Part shown: positions 7,451 through 15,135 of the stretch, in pieces
Layout: each line of letters starts with the position of its first letter
Numbering within the stretch: the stretch's first letter is position 1
Source: Dermabacter sp. p3-SID358
GTDB lineage: Bacteria > Actinomycetota > Actinomycetes > Actinomycetales > Dermabacteraceae
Direction: 5' to 3'
Assembly (NCBI RefSeq): GCF_025147465.1
Contig: NZ_JALXOZ010000011.1
Location: 1 to 64,000, forward strand
Length of the DNA stretch: 64,000 nucleotides
Translations under genes and position numbers: made by a program
Notes under the pieces: model-generated
What the model saw: only the letters and a program-made list of their open reading frames with translations
Databases searched by the model: none
Told to the model about the DNA's origin: nothing

Positions 7451-7539
7451 GGCCCCGCCTCCCTTCCCTGCGGCGCACTTTATGAAGATTTGGCGGCGTT
7501 GCGGGGGTGCTACCCCCTTCTACACCGTCGTTTCTTCAT
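7451..7539 (+). repeat. 89-bp direct repeat with hairpin element, copy B
   Basis: Second copy of the unit at 7326-7413, differing by a few bases near CTACACCGTCG. The inverted ends are ATGAAGA (7482-7488) and TCTTCAT (7533-7539), a 58-bp element. GAAGTGGAGCGGGG follows, resembling the flank after 12181. Confidence 0.7.
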
Positions 7540-7698
7540 GAAGTGGAGCGGGGATTTGAGTGGGAGATCGACTCGGCGAGCGGCTGGGCCAGGCACGGCG
7601 AGGGCCCCGCACCTCGACTCGTGCTCCACAAGGTGCAACGGTCACCAATGGCAGAGACTCTGGCAGATCTAGAGCCCTTCTCCATCAATCCTTGGAGC

Positions 7699-8547
7699 AT
7701 GAGAATTGATTTTCTCGACGGGATTGTGAGTGCGGCGCAGCTTATGGATGCGGGCTGGAGTCGCCGCTCGATCAACAGCGCCCTGTCGAACGGCAACCTG
7801 GTGCGGGTCGCGTATGGCAGCTACTGCTTCGCGCCTCTTTCGACAGAAGACCTCGCGATACGCGCGGTCAAGCTCGGCTGCTGGGTCACGTGCTTTTCGG
7901 CACTCGAGAGGCACGGCCTCTGGGTTCCGCGGATTCCAGGACCGCCGCATTTGTGCACGACCTACAACCGGCTATCCAGTGGCAAAGCTCGATCGAAGAG
8001 CGTGGGATCTCACCGGCGATGGACCCGCAACCCGTCGAAAGCACCAGTGCTCGACATCGTCGATTCGCTCACCGAGGCAATTCATTGCGGAACATCAGAG
8101 CAAGCGTTCATCGTGCTCGAATCTGCCCTTCGTTTGGGGAAAGTGACACCGACAGAGGTCGACCGCATTGTAGGAAAGTGCTTTGCATATCAGGCCAAAT
8201 CGCTAGGAAGCCCTGGTCGTTTTTCCGAATCAGGAACGGAGTCCGCATTTGCTTTCCGCATGAACCGCCTCGGCATCCGGTTCCGGCAGCAGGTGAATAT
8301 CGCCGGAATTGGACGCGTTGACTTCCTGATCGGCGACTCTCTCGTTGTGGAGCTTGACTCGTTCGAGCACCATCAGGCCAGCCGTCGAGGTTTCAATCGA
8401 GATCGTGAGCGCGATGCAGACCTTCATCTGCGTGGCTACAGGGTGATCAGGCTGACCTATGACCAGGTGTTCTATAAGTGGGAAGAGTGCGAGCGCAGAG
8501 TGGTGGAAGCCATCAGGCAAGGTTTTCATCGCAAGCGAGTGCGGTGA
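7699..8547 (+). CDS. AbiEi-like winged-helix / DUF559 endonuclease-fold fusion protein
   Basis: 282-aa protein. Residues 1-75 resemble the AbiEi antitoxin N-terminal domain (GIVSAAQLMDAGWSRRSINS, then LVRVAYGSY). Residues 175-280 match DUF559, a PD-(D/E)XK fold related to very-short-patch repair nucleases: GRVDFLIGDSLVVELDSFEH carries the Asp...Glu-x-Asp active-site pattern, followed by RDRERDADLHLRGYRVIRLT. This combination is widespread in Actinobacteria without a defined role. No toxin partner lies next to it. I choose ATG 7699 because it gives the usual family length; ATG 7648 is an alternative. Third positions are less GC-rich than in neighbours, a sign of possible transfer. Direct repeats lie just upstream. 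Confidence 0.7.
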   Translation: MRIDFLDGIVSAAQLMDAGWSRRSINSALSNGNLVRVAYGSYCFAPLSTEDLAIRAVKLGCWVTCFSALERHGLWVPRIPGPPHLCTTYNRLSSGKARSKSVGSHRRWTRNPSKAPVLDIVDSLTEAIHCGTSEQAFIVLESALRLGKVTPTEVDRIVGKCFAYQAKSLGSPGRFSESGTESAFAFRMNRLGIRFRQQVNIAGIGRVDFLIGDSLVVELDSFEHHQASRRGFNRDRERDADLHLRGYRVIRLTYDQVFYKWEECERRVVEAIRQGFHRKRVR

Positions 8548-8762
8548 ACAAGGTCAGTGCGGTGTGGGTACTGGCCTTGCACACTCGCGACGTTGGGCAA
8601 GTCGCCTTCAGTGCTAGCTCTAGTTTTGGGTGCGTACCTCATTATGAAAATTTCGTAGGATCGAGTCTCTGTCGGCGCGGCAGGCTGGTGTTTTCTTCAT
8701 GGTTTGGAACGCAAAAGGCAGGAACTGGGCGTGGGGTGGCGCGGAACGGGCAGCAGGGCCGC

Positions 8763-8940
8763 GCGGGCAAGGCGCCAGGCGGGGAGTCAAGCGGAGTGGG
8801 CAGCGGAGCTAGGCGGGCAAGGCGCCAGGCGGGGAGTCAAGCGGAATGGGCAGCAGGTGTGGCCACGCGGACAAGGCTCCGGGCTCGTAGCTACACGGGC
8901 AAGGCTCCAGTCCAAGTGGGCACGCGGACCAGGAAGCAAG
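8763..8940 (+). repeat. Degenerate 50-bp tandem repeats upstream of dnaX
   Basis: Two copies (8763-8804 and 8813-8854) match over 42 bp with one mismatch at a period of 50. Two or three decayed units follow, each with CGGGCAAGG or CGGACAAGG. A partial unit precedes at about 8740. The purine-rich stretch shows no real gene, and the period is not a multiple of three. It fills most of the 460 bp between the DUF559 gene and dnaX. Confidence 0.7.
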
Positions 8941-8997
8941 GCCAGAACCCAAACCAAACCAGTACACACACCCACCCTCCACCATCCTCGCCTCTAC

Positions 8998-9003
8998 TAG
9001 GCT
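8998..9003 (+). promoter_or_regulatory. -10 box for leaderless dnaX
   Basis: TAGGCT ends 6 nt before the GTG start, the same box and spacing as at the DUF421 gene. No ribosome-binding site is present. Confidence 0.6.
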
Positions 9004-9009
9004 GGTGCC

Positions 9010-12000
9010 GTGGCTACAGCTCTCTACCGTCGTTATCGCCCCGAGTCCTTTGCCGAAGTGATCGGCCAGGATCACGTCACTGAGCCGATTCGGCGCGCCT
9101 TGAAGTCGGGCCGCATCGGTCACGCTTATCTCTTCTCGGGCCCTCGCGGCTGCGGCAAGACCACCTCGGCGCGCATTCTCGCGCGGTGTCTTAATTGCGC
9201 CGAAGGCCCCACGGATACGCCTTGTGGGACGTGCGATTCGTGCCGCGATCTCGCGCGTGATGGCGCGGGCAGCCTCGATGTCGTTGAGATCGACGCGGCG
9301 AGCCACGGCGGCGTCGACGATGCTCGTGACCTGCGTGAACGCGCCGCATTCGCTCCCGTGAGGGATCGCTTCAAGGTTTTCATCATCGATGAGGCCCACA
9401 TGGTGACCTCAGCTGGCTTCAATGCGTTGCTTAAGCTCGTCGAAGAGCCGCCCGAGCACGTGAAGTTCGTGTTTGCCACGACCGAGCCCGACAAGGTCAT
9501 TGGCACGATCCGCTCGCGCACCCATCACTATCCGTTCCGGCTCATCCCGCCGCAGGTGCTCCTTCCCTATCTCGAAGAAATCTGTGTCCACGAGGGCGTT
9601 TCCGTCGAGGATGGCGTTCTTTCACTCGCCGTGCGTGCTGGTGGCGGCTCTGCCCGCGATACGTTGAGCGTCCTCGATCAGCTGATTGCCGGTTCTGATG
9701 AGCGCGGTGTTGAGCTTGATATCGCGACGAACCTTCTCGGGTTCACCGATGTTGAGCTGCTCAATCGCGCGGTTGAGGCGATCGCCGAGCACGATGCCGC
9801 GACCCTGTTCGGCGTTCTCGATGAGGTGATCGGCTCGGGCCATGAGCCGCGCCGCTTCGTCGAGGATCTGCTTGAGCGCTTCCGCGATCTCATCGTTCTT
9901 GTCGCCGCTCCCGAGCGTGCTCGGGATCTTCTTCCCGATGTCCCCGTCGACCAAATTGATCGCTTGAGCACCCAGGCCGAGCGCTTCCAACCGCGTACTC
10001 TCACGGACTCGGCGCAAATCGTGAGTGAGGCCCTCAACTCCATGGTTGGGGCCACATCGCCGCGCCTGCACCTTGAATTGCTCGCCGCGCGCCTCATCCT
10101 CGGCCCTTCGACCGGGTCCGGCGTTGCGGCTGGCGGTGCGCAAGCGAGCGTGGGTGGTCCCGGTGGTTCGGCACGCGGTGGGGCGTCGGGTGGGGCTTCT
10201 CAGTCCGACGCTTCCCGGCAAACCTTGTCGCCACGTCAGCGTGCCGTGCAGGTTGCGCGCGAACAAGCGGCAGCAGCCGCGGGGCGTGATAGCGATGTGA
10301 CTTCGCGATCGCCGCGGGCCGAGCAGCCGTCGACGCGTGTGGAACCAGAATCGACGCAGGCCAAGCATCCATTGGCGATGGCCGAAGCGCAACCGGCGAA
10401 CGAAGAGCCTCGAGAGTCGCAGGCAAACGAGCCGCAATCGGGGCATGCGCCGGCTCGCGACACTGAACCGTCGTGGGGCGCTCAGCAGTCGGAACCGCAG
10501 CGCGCACAGTCGCCGCAGGTGCAGTCCTTGCAACCGGAACAGCGCGAGGCGCAGCCTCAGCGCCCGACGTCGGGCAGCAGCGACGATTCGTGGGGCGACC
10601 TCGTATCGAGGCAACCGTCGGACTCCTCGAATTTGAACCCCGCCACCGAGCAGCCTGCGGCTTCCGCGAAGAGCGAGCCCGCCCCGCAAGCCGCACTCGC
10701 GAATCCGGGGGCGAGCGTGAGCGATGTGGAGGGGCACTGGTCGGCGCTCATGGATACGCTGCAGACGCTCAAGCGTGCGTCGTGGGCGCTGATTGCGCAG
10801 AATGCGGGCATTCAGTCGTTTGATGGTTCGACCCTCGTGCTGAGTTTCCGCAGCCAGGGGCTTGTGAATGCGTTTTATCGCGGCCAGCACGCGCCCAATA
10901 TGGCCGAAGCTGTGCGTCGCATCATGCGTATCGACGTGACAGTTGAAGCAGTCTCCGGCGATGCGCCGTCGAGCGTTGGGCAAGGCGCGAATGGCGGTGG
11001 GCCAAAAGGTGGATCGCCGAGCGGAGACGGACCGAATGGCGCTCCTTCGAGCAGCGGCCCATCGCGCCAAGAAGGCCCCGTGGCTGGAGAGCGGTGGGGC
11101 GATGCGATTGATTCGGCGGGCCCGAGCAGGGAAAAATCGGCGGATCAGGGTGCAGGGCATCCGTCGGAATCGAGGGATAAGCGCGGACCGGATGCTGATG
11201 GCAATCGCGGGGGGCGCGGTGCACCTGACGACGTGCCACCTCTTGTCGATGAAGAGCCGCCCTTCGACGATGACGCGCCGCCTGAGGATTGGGCGCCCGC
11301 GCCGCACAGCGCGGAAGGCAGGCGACAGCAAGCGCGAGCTGCGGCTGAGAACGAACACGGCGCAGACCCTCAGGGGCACCGAACTGCGCCGAAGGCTGAT
11401 CGTTCAGAATCCGCTGCACCGGAAACCGTGGCGGCTGAAGATACGCGCGACAATTCGGAGACTCCGCGAGGCGTGACGGAGCCCGTGCGCATTCCGGCGC
11501 AGCCGGGCGAGGGGGAGCCTCGCACGCATGGTCAGCACGCGCTCGAACGGGCGATGCGGCGAGCCTTTGGCGGCGGATTTGAGCCAGCAGCGACTCTCGT
11601 AGAAGAGCCCGATGCCAACGTGCCCGCGGGGCACGAGAAGGATCCGGCTATCGAGGAAGCCCAGGCGGAGGTTGAAGCGGAGCACAGCGATGCGTGGTCG
11701 GGCTCGACGCACACCGATCCGACGGATGCCGACGGTTGGGGGCTTGGAGCCGGATCTGGAGAGAGGCCCGAACCTGCGTCAGAGCAGGATCTCACGCGCG
11801 GCCCAGGGCAAGAGGCGGCGGCGCCGCGCCTCACGGGTGCCGCTCTCGCGCGTCAAGCGCTCCACGAGGCACAGGCGAAGCGACCCGCCGGAAAGGGGTC
11901 TGGCGGTTATGCTCCGAGTTCGAGTGCGTCGCCTGCTCAGGAAACAGATGCACCAGCCGAACCCAAGGGGTACGACGACCCCTTCCAAGGTGCCTCGCTT

Positions 12001-12108
12001 GATGATGAGGACGCCTCGTCGATGAGTACGCAGCGTCGCCCCGGGCGCGACATCGTTGAGGAGTTTCTTGGCGGCGAGGTGCTCGAGGTGATCGACGAGC
12101 AGCCCTGA
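9010..12108 (+). CDS. dnaX: DNA polymerase III subunit gamma/tau
   Basis: Clamp-loader ATPase of the replicative polymerase, 1032 aa, longer than most homologues. Walker A GPRGCGKT is at residues 44-51. Zinc-site cysteines follow at 60, 63, 72, 75 and 78, then IIDEAHMVT (Walker B) and SARDTLSVLDQL. The AAA+ core and collar fill about residues 1-370. A Gln/Ser/Pro-rich linker leads to a folded segment near 570-645 (DVEGHWSALMDTLQTLKRAS), then about 350 acidic, Gly/Pro-rich residues, and a conserved-looking end GRDIVEEFLGGEVLEVIDEQ. Two fragments of the palindromic repeat lie in the linker (10204 and 10610). Start is GTG, leaderless by position. recR follows after two minus-strand genes. Confidence 0.96.
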   Translation: MATALYRRYRPESFAEVIGQDHVTEPIRRALKSGRIGHAYLFSGPRGCGKTTSARILARCLNCAEGPTDTPCGTCDSCRDLARDGAGSLDVVEIDAASHGGVDDARDLRERAAFAPVRDRFKVFIIDEAHMVTSAGFNALLKLVEEPPEHVKFVFATTEPDKVIGTIRSRTHHYPFRLIPPQVLLPYLEEICVHEGVSVEDGVLSLAVRAGGGSARDTLSVLDQLIAGSDERGVELDIATNLLGFTDVELLNRAVEAIAEHDAATLFGVLDEVIGSGHEPRRFVEDLLERFRDLIVLVAAPERARDLLPDVPVDQIDRLSTQAERFQPRTLTDSAQIVSEALNSMVGATSPRLHLELLAARLILGPSTGSGVAAGGAQASVGGPGGSARGGASGGASQSDASRQTLSPRQRAVQVAREQAAAAAGRDSDVTSRSPRAEQPSTRVEPESTQAKHPLAMAEAQPANEEPRESQANEPQSGHAPARDTEPSWGAQQSEPQRAQSPQVQSLQPEQREAQPQRPTSGSSDDSWGDLVSRQPSDSSNLNPATEQPAASAKSEPAPQAALANPGASVSDVEGHWSALMDTLQTLKRASWALIAQNAGIQSFDGSTLVLSFRSQGLVNAFYRGQHAPNMAEAVRRIMRIDVTVEAVSGDAPSSVGQGANGGGPKGGSPSGDGPNGAPSSSGPSRQEGPVAGERWGDAIDSAGPSREKSADQGAGHPSESRDKRGPDADGNRGGRGAPDDVPPLVDEEPPFDDDAPPEDWAPAPHSAEGRRQQARAAAENEHGADPQGHRTAPKADRSESAAPETVAAEDTRDNSETPRGVTEPVRIPAQPGEGEPRTHGQHALERAMRRAFGGGFEPAATLVEEPDANVPAGHEKDPAIEEAQAEVEAEHSDAWSGSTHTDPTDADGWGLGAGSGERPEPASEQDLTRGPGQEAAAPRLTGAALARQALHEAQAKRPAGKGSGGYAPSSSASPAQETDAPAEPKGYDDPFQGASLDDEDASSMSTQRRPGRDIVEEFLGGEVLEVIDEQP

Positions 12109-12115
12109 GCCTTTG

Positions 12116-12190
12116 TTCCGGTTTATGAAGAAAATGTGGTGCTGAGGGTCGGTGAGTCCCGGGTGGTGGCAGTTTTTTGATGAAGTGGAG
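12116..12190 (+). repeat. Direct repeat with hairpin element, copy C
   Basis: Element 12124-12181 with ends ATGAAGAAAA and TTTTTTGAT. About 70 bp are nearly identical to 12231-12303. Interior is GTGGTGCTGAGGGTCGGTGA, then GGTGGTGGCAG. It lies directly after dnaX. Confidence 0.7.
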
Positions 12191-12230
12191 CAGCGGAGCG
12201 GGGGACTGTGTCGGCTGAGGGCTCTGGGCT

Positions 12231-12303
12231 GTTCCGGTTGATGAAGAAAATGTGGTGCTGAGGGTCGGTGAGGCTCGGGTGGTGGCAGTTTTTTCATGAA
12301 GTG
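12231..12303 (+). repeat. Direct repeat with hairpin element, copy D
   Basis: Second copy of the 12116 unit. The element 12241-12297 is 57 bp, with ends ATGAAGAAAA and TTTTTTCAT. ATGAAGTGG follows the right end as in copy C. The 12109-12372 gap holds nothing else I can name. Confidence 0.7.
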
Positions 12304-12372
12304 GGGCGGCGAGGAAGCCGAGGGCGGGTAGGAACTGGAAAGTGGGGCGGAAGCCAGGGCCGGAGGAGTGTG

Positions 12373-13872
12373 TCAGGGGGTGACGAGCGTGGGCCAGGGA
12401 TCGAGGGCCTCGAGCTGCGCGGCGATGCGGAGCAAAGTCGCTTCGTCACCAGGGCGGGTACCCCCGAGATGCACGCCCACGGGCAGCACAGTTCCGTCAA
12501 CCTCGGTTCGGTGGAGCGGCACGCTCATGGCGGCGAATCCGTTCATGTTCCACACGCTCGTGAACGGCGTGAAGCGCGACTGGAAATCGAAGTCCTCTTG
12601 CGGGTTCGTGGGAATTCGATCCGCGAGCACGGGCGGCTCCGAGAGCATCGGCGTGAGGATCGCATCGAAGCTCTGCCATGCCTCGGCCATGCGTCGCGTC
12701 AACCTCTGAATCCGCGCGATCGCCGCGGCGTATTCAACCCCGCTCACCTCAGCTCCGATGTCGCGAAGCCAGCGGGTAAGTGCCCCCACGCCTGCGGCTT
12801 CCTCCGCAGCGCGAGCCTCGGCGCTCCCAGCCGGCCCGAAGGGCAAAGGGAGAGAGGCAGCGCCTACGGTCCACACGGGCATGAACGTTTGCCAGTCGTG
12901 GGGTGTCATGGGCGCAGGGATCTCCACGACCGTGTGCCCGAGGGATTCAAGCAGCTCGCGCGCCCTTTCGACGGCGTCGAGAGAGGAAGCGGAAAGCTCC
13001 ACCTCCGCGACCATGGGCTCCGTGATGAGCCCGATGCGGAGCGGAGCAATCCCTCGCGCATCGAGTGCCACGAGCGAGCTCTCAACGGCCGCAAGCGCGC
13101 CGCACCCGCGATCGCCCGGGACGCCCGCGCGAGCGAAAGCATCACCGGGCCTCGATCGTGCAATGAGGTCAATGCCGAGCGCGAGATCCGCGACCGTGCG
13201 CGACAGCATTCCGTGGCGCGCGAGCCCGGGACCGTCAAGCCCGAAGGGGCCGACGCTTACCGTGCCACGCGAGGTCAGCATGCCGAGTACGCCGTTGCAG
13301 GCTGCCGGCACTCGTACGCTCCCGCCGGCGTCGTTGCCATGAGCGAGCGGTGCTACACCGCAAGCGACGGCCGCACCGGCACCTCCGCTTGAGCCTCCTG
13401 CCGTGCGGCGTCCATCCCACGGGGTGCGTGCCGCACCGAGCGGAGATTCGCTAAAGACGCTCATGCCGAACTCACTCGTCGTCGTTTTGCCAATCGTGAG
13501 AGTTCCGGCGTTCATGATGTCCTGGGCTACGCCATCGGTGTGCGTCGAGACATTCCCGGCAAGGGCTGGTGAGCCCGCCTCAAACGGCAGGCCTTCTATC
13601 TCGACCAAATCCTTGATCGGCACCGGGATGCCCGCGAGCAGTGGCGCTTGCGAGCCGCCGCGCGCGCGAAGCATCTCCTCTGCACTTTCCGCCTGTTGCC
13701 TCGCGAGATCGTCGCACACGCACGAAAAAGCCCCGACCTTTCCTCCGCGCTCGCGGGCGCGCTCGAGCACGCGGTCAACGTGGACGCTCGGGGTGAGTTC
13801 GCCGTCTCGGTAGGCGCGGGCGAGGCGAACCGCGCTGAAATCGAGCGGATCCTCAACGGTGCTGACGCCCAC
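12373..13872 (-). CDS. Amidase (amidase signature family)
   Basis: 499-aa hydrolase of the amidase signature family, cleaving an amide by a Ser-cisSer-Lys triad. Visible triad elements are the Lys in PIKDLVEIEG (near residue 87), the cis-Ser in TAGGSSGGAGAAVA and the nucleophile Ser in NDAGGSVRVPAA. The substrate is not predictable; it lacks neighbours gatC or gatB, so it is not the GatCAB subunit. The start is GTG 13872 with TAAGGG 6 nt upstream. It lies 9 bp after the GyrI-like gene on the same strand, so the two probably form an operon. Confidence 0.85.
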   Translation of the reverse strand: MGVSTVEDPLDFSAVRLARAYRDGELTPSVHVDRVLERARERGGKVGAFSCVCDDLARQQAESAEEMLRARGGSQAPLLAGIPVPIKDLVEIEGLPFEAGSPALAGNVSTHTDGVAQDIMNAGTLTIGKTTTSEFGMSVFSESPLGAARTPWDGRRTAGGSSGGAGAAVACGVAPLAHGNDAGGSVRVPAACNGVLGMLTSRGTVSVGPFGLDGPGLARHGMLSRTVADLALGIDLIARSRPGDAFARAGVPGDRGCGALAAVESSLVALDARGIAPLRIGLITEPMVAEVELSASSLDAVERARELLESLGHTVVEIPAPMTPHDWQTFMPVWTVGAASLPLPFGPAGSAEARAAEEAAGVGALTRWLRDIGAEVSGVEYAAAIARIQRLTRRMAEAWQSFDAILTPMLSEPPVLADRIPTNPQEDFDFQSRFTPFTSVWNMNGFAAMSVPLHRTEVDGTVLPVGVHLGGTRPGDEATLLRIAAQLEALDPWPTLVTP

Positions 13873-13881
13873 GGCAAGCCC

Positions 13882-14457
13882 TTAGGTCAGCGGCGCGAGC
13901 GGCGCGAAAAGATCGGTGCGGGAGGTCGTGACGATCGTGTCGTGCTCGCTTACGGGGATCGACACTTCCCAAAACGGGGGCGTGGGTTCGAGGCCGCGAT
14001 CGGTCAGCGTTGTGAGAAGTGCGTCCCATGAGTCATCGCGCGTGCTGTAGGGGCCATTGTGGGAGAGGGCAGCGATGCGCCCCTCGGGCAAGGAGACGGT
14101 GCTCGCCGAAAGACCGGGGAAGGCCGAGCCGGCGTCGGACTCCAGCGCGATGGTCCCGGGGAGCGGCTTTTCGATCGGGAAGCCGATTGCGACGTCGCTG
14201 TTCGCGTGCGCGCTGTCAATCCCGCCAACGCGGTAAAACACGACGACGAGGTGCCCGGTGATCGCGACCCCTTCGCGTTCGAGCACGGCGGGAAGCGAAT
14301 CGGCAACCACCCGCGCGCATTCTCCGAGTGAGCCCATCGCGAGATCGTTAACGCGCACGGCGGCGAGCGGCACGGAGGGCTGGTCGAGCACGGTGAGAGT
14401 GGTGTAGCCGCGTCCGTTTTCGACGTCGCTTCCGCCGGGGGTCGTGTGGATGGTCAT
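13882..14457 (-). CDS. GyrI-like small-molecule-binding domain protein
   Basis: 191-aa stand-alone effector-binding domain of the GyrI/AraC-C type, lacking a DNA-binding domain. It has two repeats with a YTTLTVLDQPSVPLAAVRV opening strand and a characteristic GRIAALSHNGPYSTRDDSWD segment, where GyrI-like proteins have HxGPY. Such proteins bind or hydrolyse hydrophobic small molecules, but no ligand can be inferred. It is cotranscribed with the amidase. It is divergent from recR across 78 bp, which contains a repeated TAAACTCG motif on the minus strand. Confidence 0.72.
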   Translation of the reverse strand: MTIHTTPGGSDVENGRGYTTLTVLDQPSVPLAAVRVNDLAMGSLGECARVVADSLPAVLEREGVAITGHLVVVFYRVGGIDSAHANSDVAIGFPIEKPLPGTIALESDAGSAFPGLSASTVSLPEGRIAALSHNGPYSTRDDSWDALLTTLTDRGLEPTPPFWEVSIPVSEHDTIVTTSRTDLFAPLAPLT

Positions 14458-14523
14458 GGAGTGCTTTCACGTTGAGGACAGGCGTGAGGCGAGTTTACGA
14501 GTTTATTTGTCTCACCCGTGCCA

Positions 14524-14529
14524 TAGAGT
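14524..14529 (+). promoter_or_regulatory. -10 box for leaderless recR
   Basis: TAGAGT ends 6 nt before the GTG start. The same hexamer and spacing occur before sbcD. No ribosome-binding site. Confidence 0.6.
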
Positions 14530-14535
14530 TTAGGT

Positions 14536-15129
14536 GTGTTTCAGGGAATCGTGCAGGATCTGATCGATGAACTCGGGATGCTTCCCGGTGTGGGCCCCAA
14601 GTCGGCGCAGCGCATCGCGTTTTACGTGCTTGGCGCGGAGAGCGCGTCCGTCGAGCGGCTCGCCTCAACTCTCATCGAGGTGAAGAAGCGCATCCGCTTT
14701 TGCGAGGTATGCGGCAACATCGCGGAGGAAGAACGCTGCGCGATTTGCCTCGACGAGCGCCGCAATGGCGAGCTTTTGTGCGTTGTAGAAGAGCCCCGCG
14801 ACGTGTTTGCCATCGAGCGTCTTCGCGAGTACCGGGGTCGCTACCACGTGCTCGGTGGTGCGATTGATCCCATTGGTGGCGTTGGGCCGGCCGATTTGCG
14901 CATCCAGGAACTTCGTGATCGCGTCGCCGAGGGTGGTGTCACCGAGGTGATTCTCGCGCTCGACCCGAACGTTCAAGGTGAGGCCACGAGCACGTACATC
15001 GCGCGCACTCTCGCCGATACGGGGGTCGAGGTGACGCGGCTTGCCTCGGGCCTGCCGGTTGGTGGAGATCTCGACTACGCAGACGAAATGACGCTCGGCC
15101 GCGCTTTCGCAGGGCGCCGCGCGTTCTAG
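14536..15129 (+). CDS. recR: Recombination mediator protein RecR
   Basis: 197-aa RecR, which with RecF/RecO loads RecA at gaps. A helix-hairpin-helix [17 protein letters not shown] lies at the N-terminus, then a C4 zinc finger [16 protein letters not shown] near residues 57-72 and a Toprim domain starting [15 protein letters not shown]. Length is normal. The GTG start has no ribosome-binding site and an exactly placed -10, so a leaderless mRNA is likely. The downstream membrane-protein gene follows after 6 bp. Confidence 0.96.
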   Translation: MFQGIVQDLIDELGMLPGVGPKSAQRIAFYVLGAESASVERLASTLIEVKKRIRFCEVCGNIAEEERCAICLDERRNGELLCVVEEPRDVFAIERLREYRGRYHVLGGAIDPIGGVGPADLRIQELRDRVAEGGVTEVILALDPNVQGEATSTYIARTLADTGVEVTRLASGLPVGGDLDYADEMTLGRAFAGRRAF

Positions 15130-15135
15130 GGGGTA

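Noticed and set aside
7326-7539. CRISPR array
   Set aside because: Only two copies, no spacer regularity, and no cas genes in the window.
8700-9009. SRP RNA in the dnaX upstream region, where some bacteria keep it
   Set aside because: Only tandem repeats are present there. A complete SRP RNA lies at 6351-6443.
9622-11379. 585-aa open frame opposite dnaX
   Set aside because: No start signal, extreme Arg/His content, and dnaX motifs on the plus strand explain the region.
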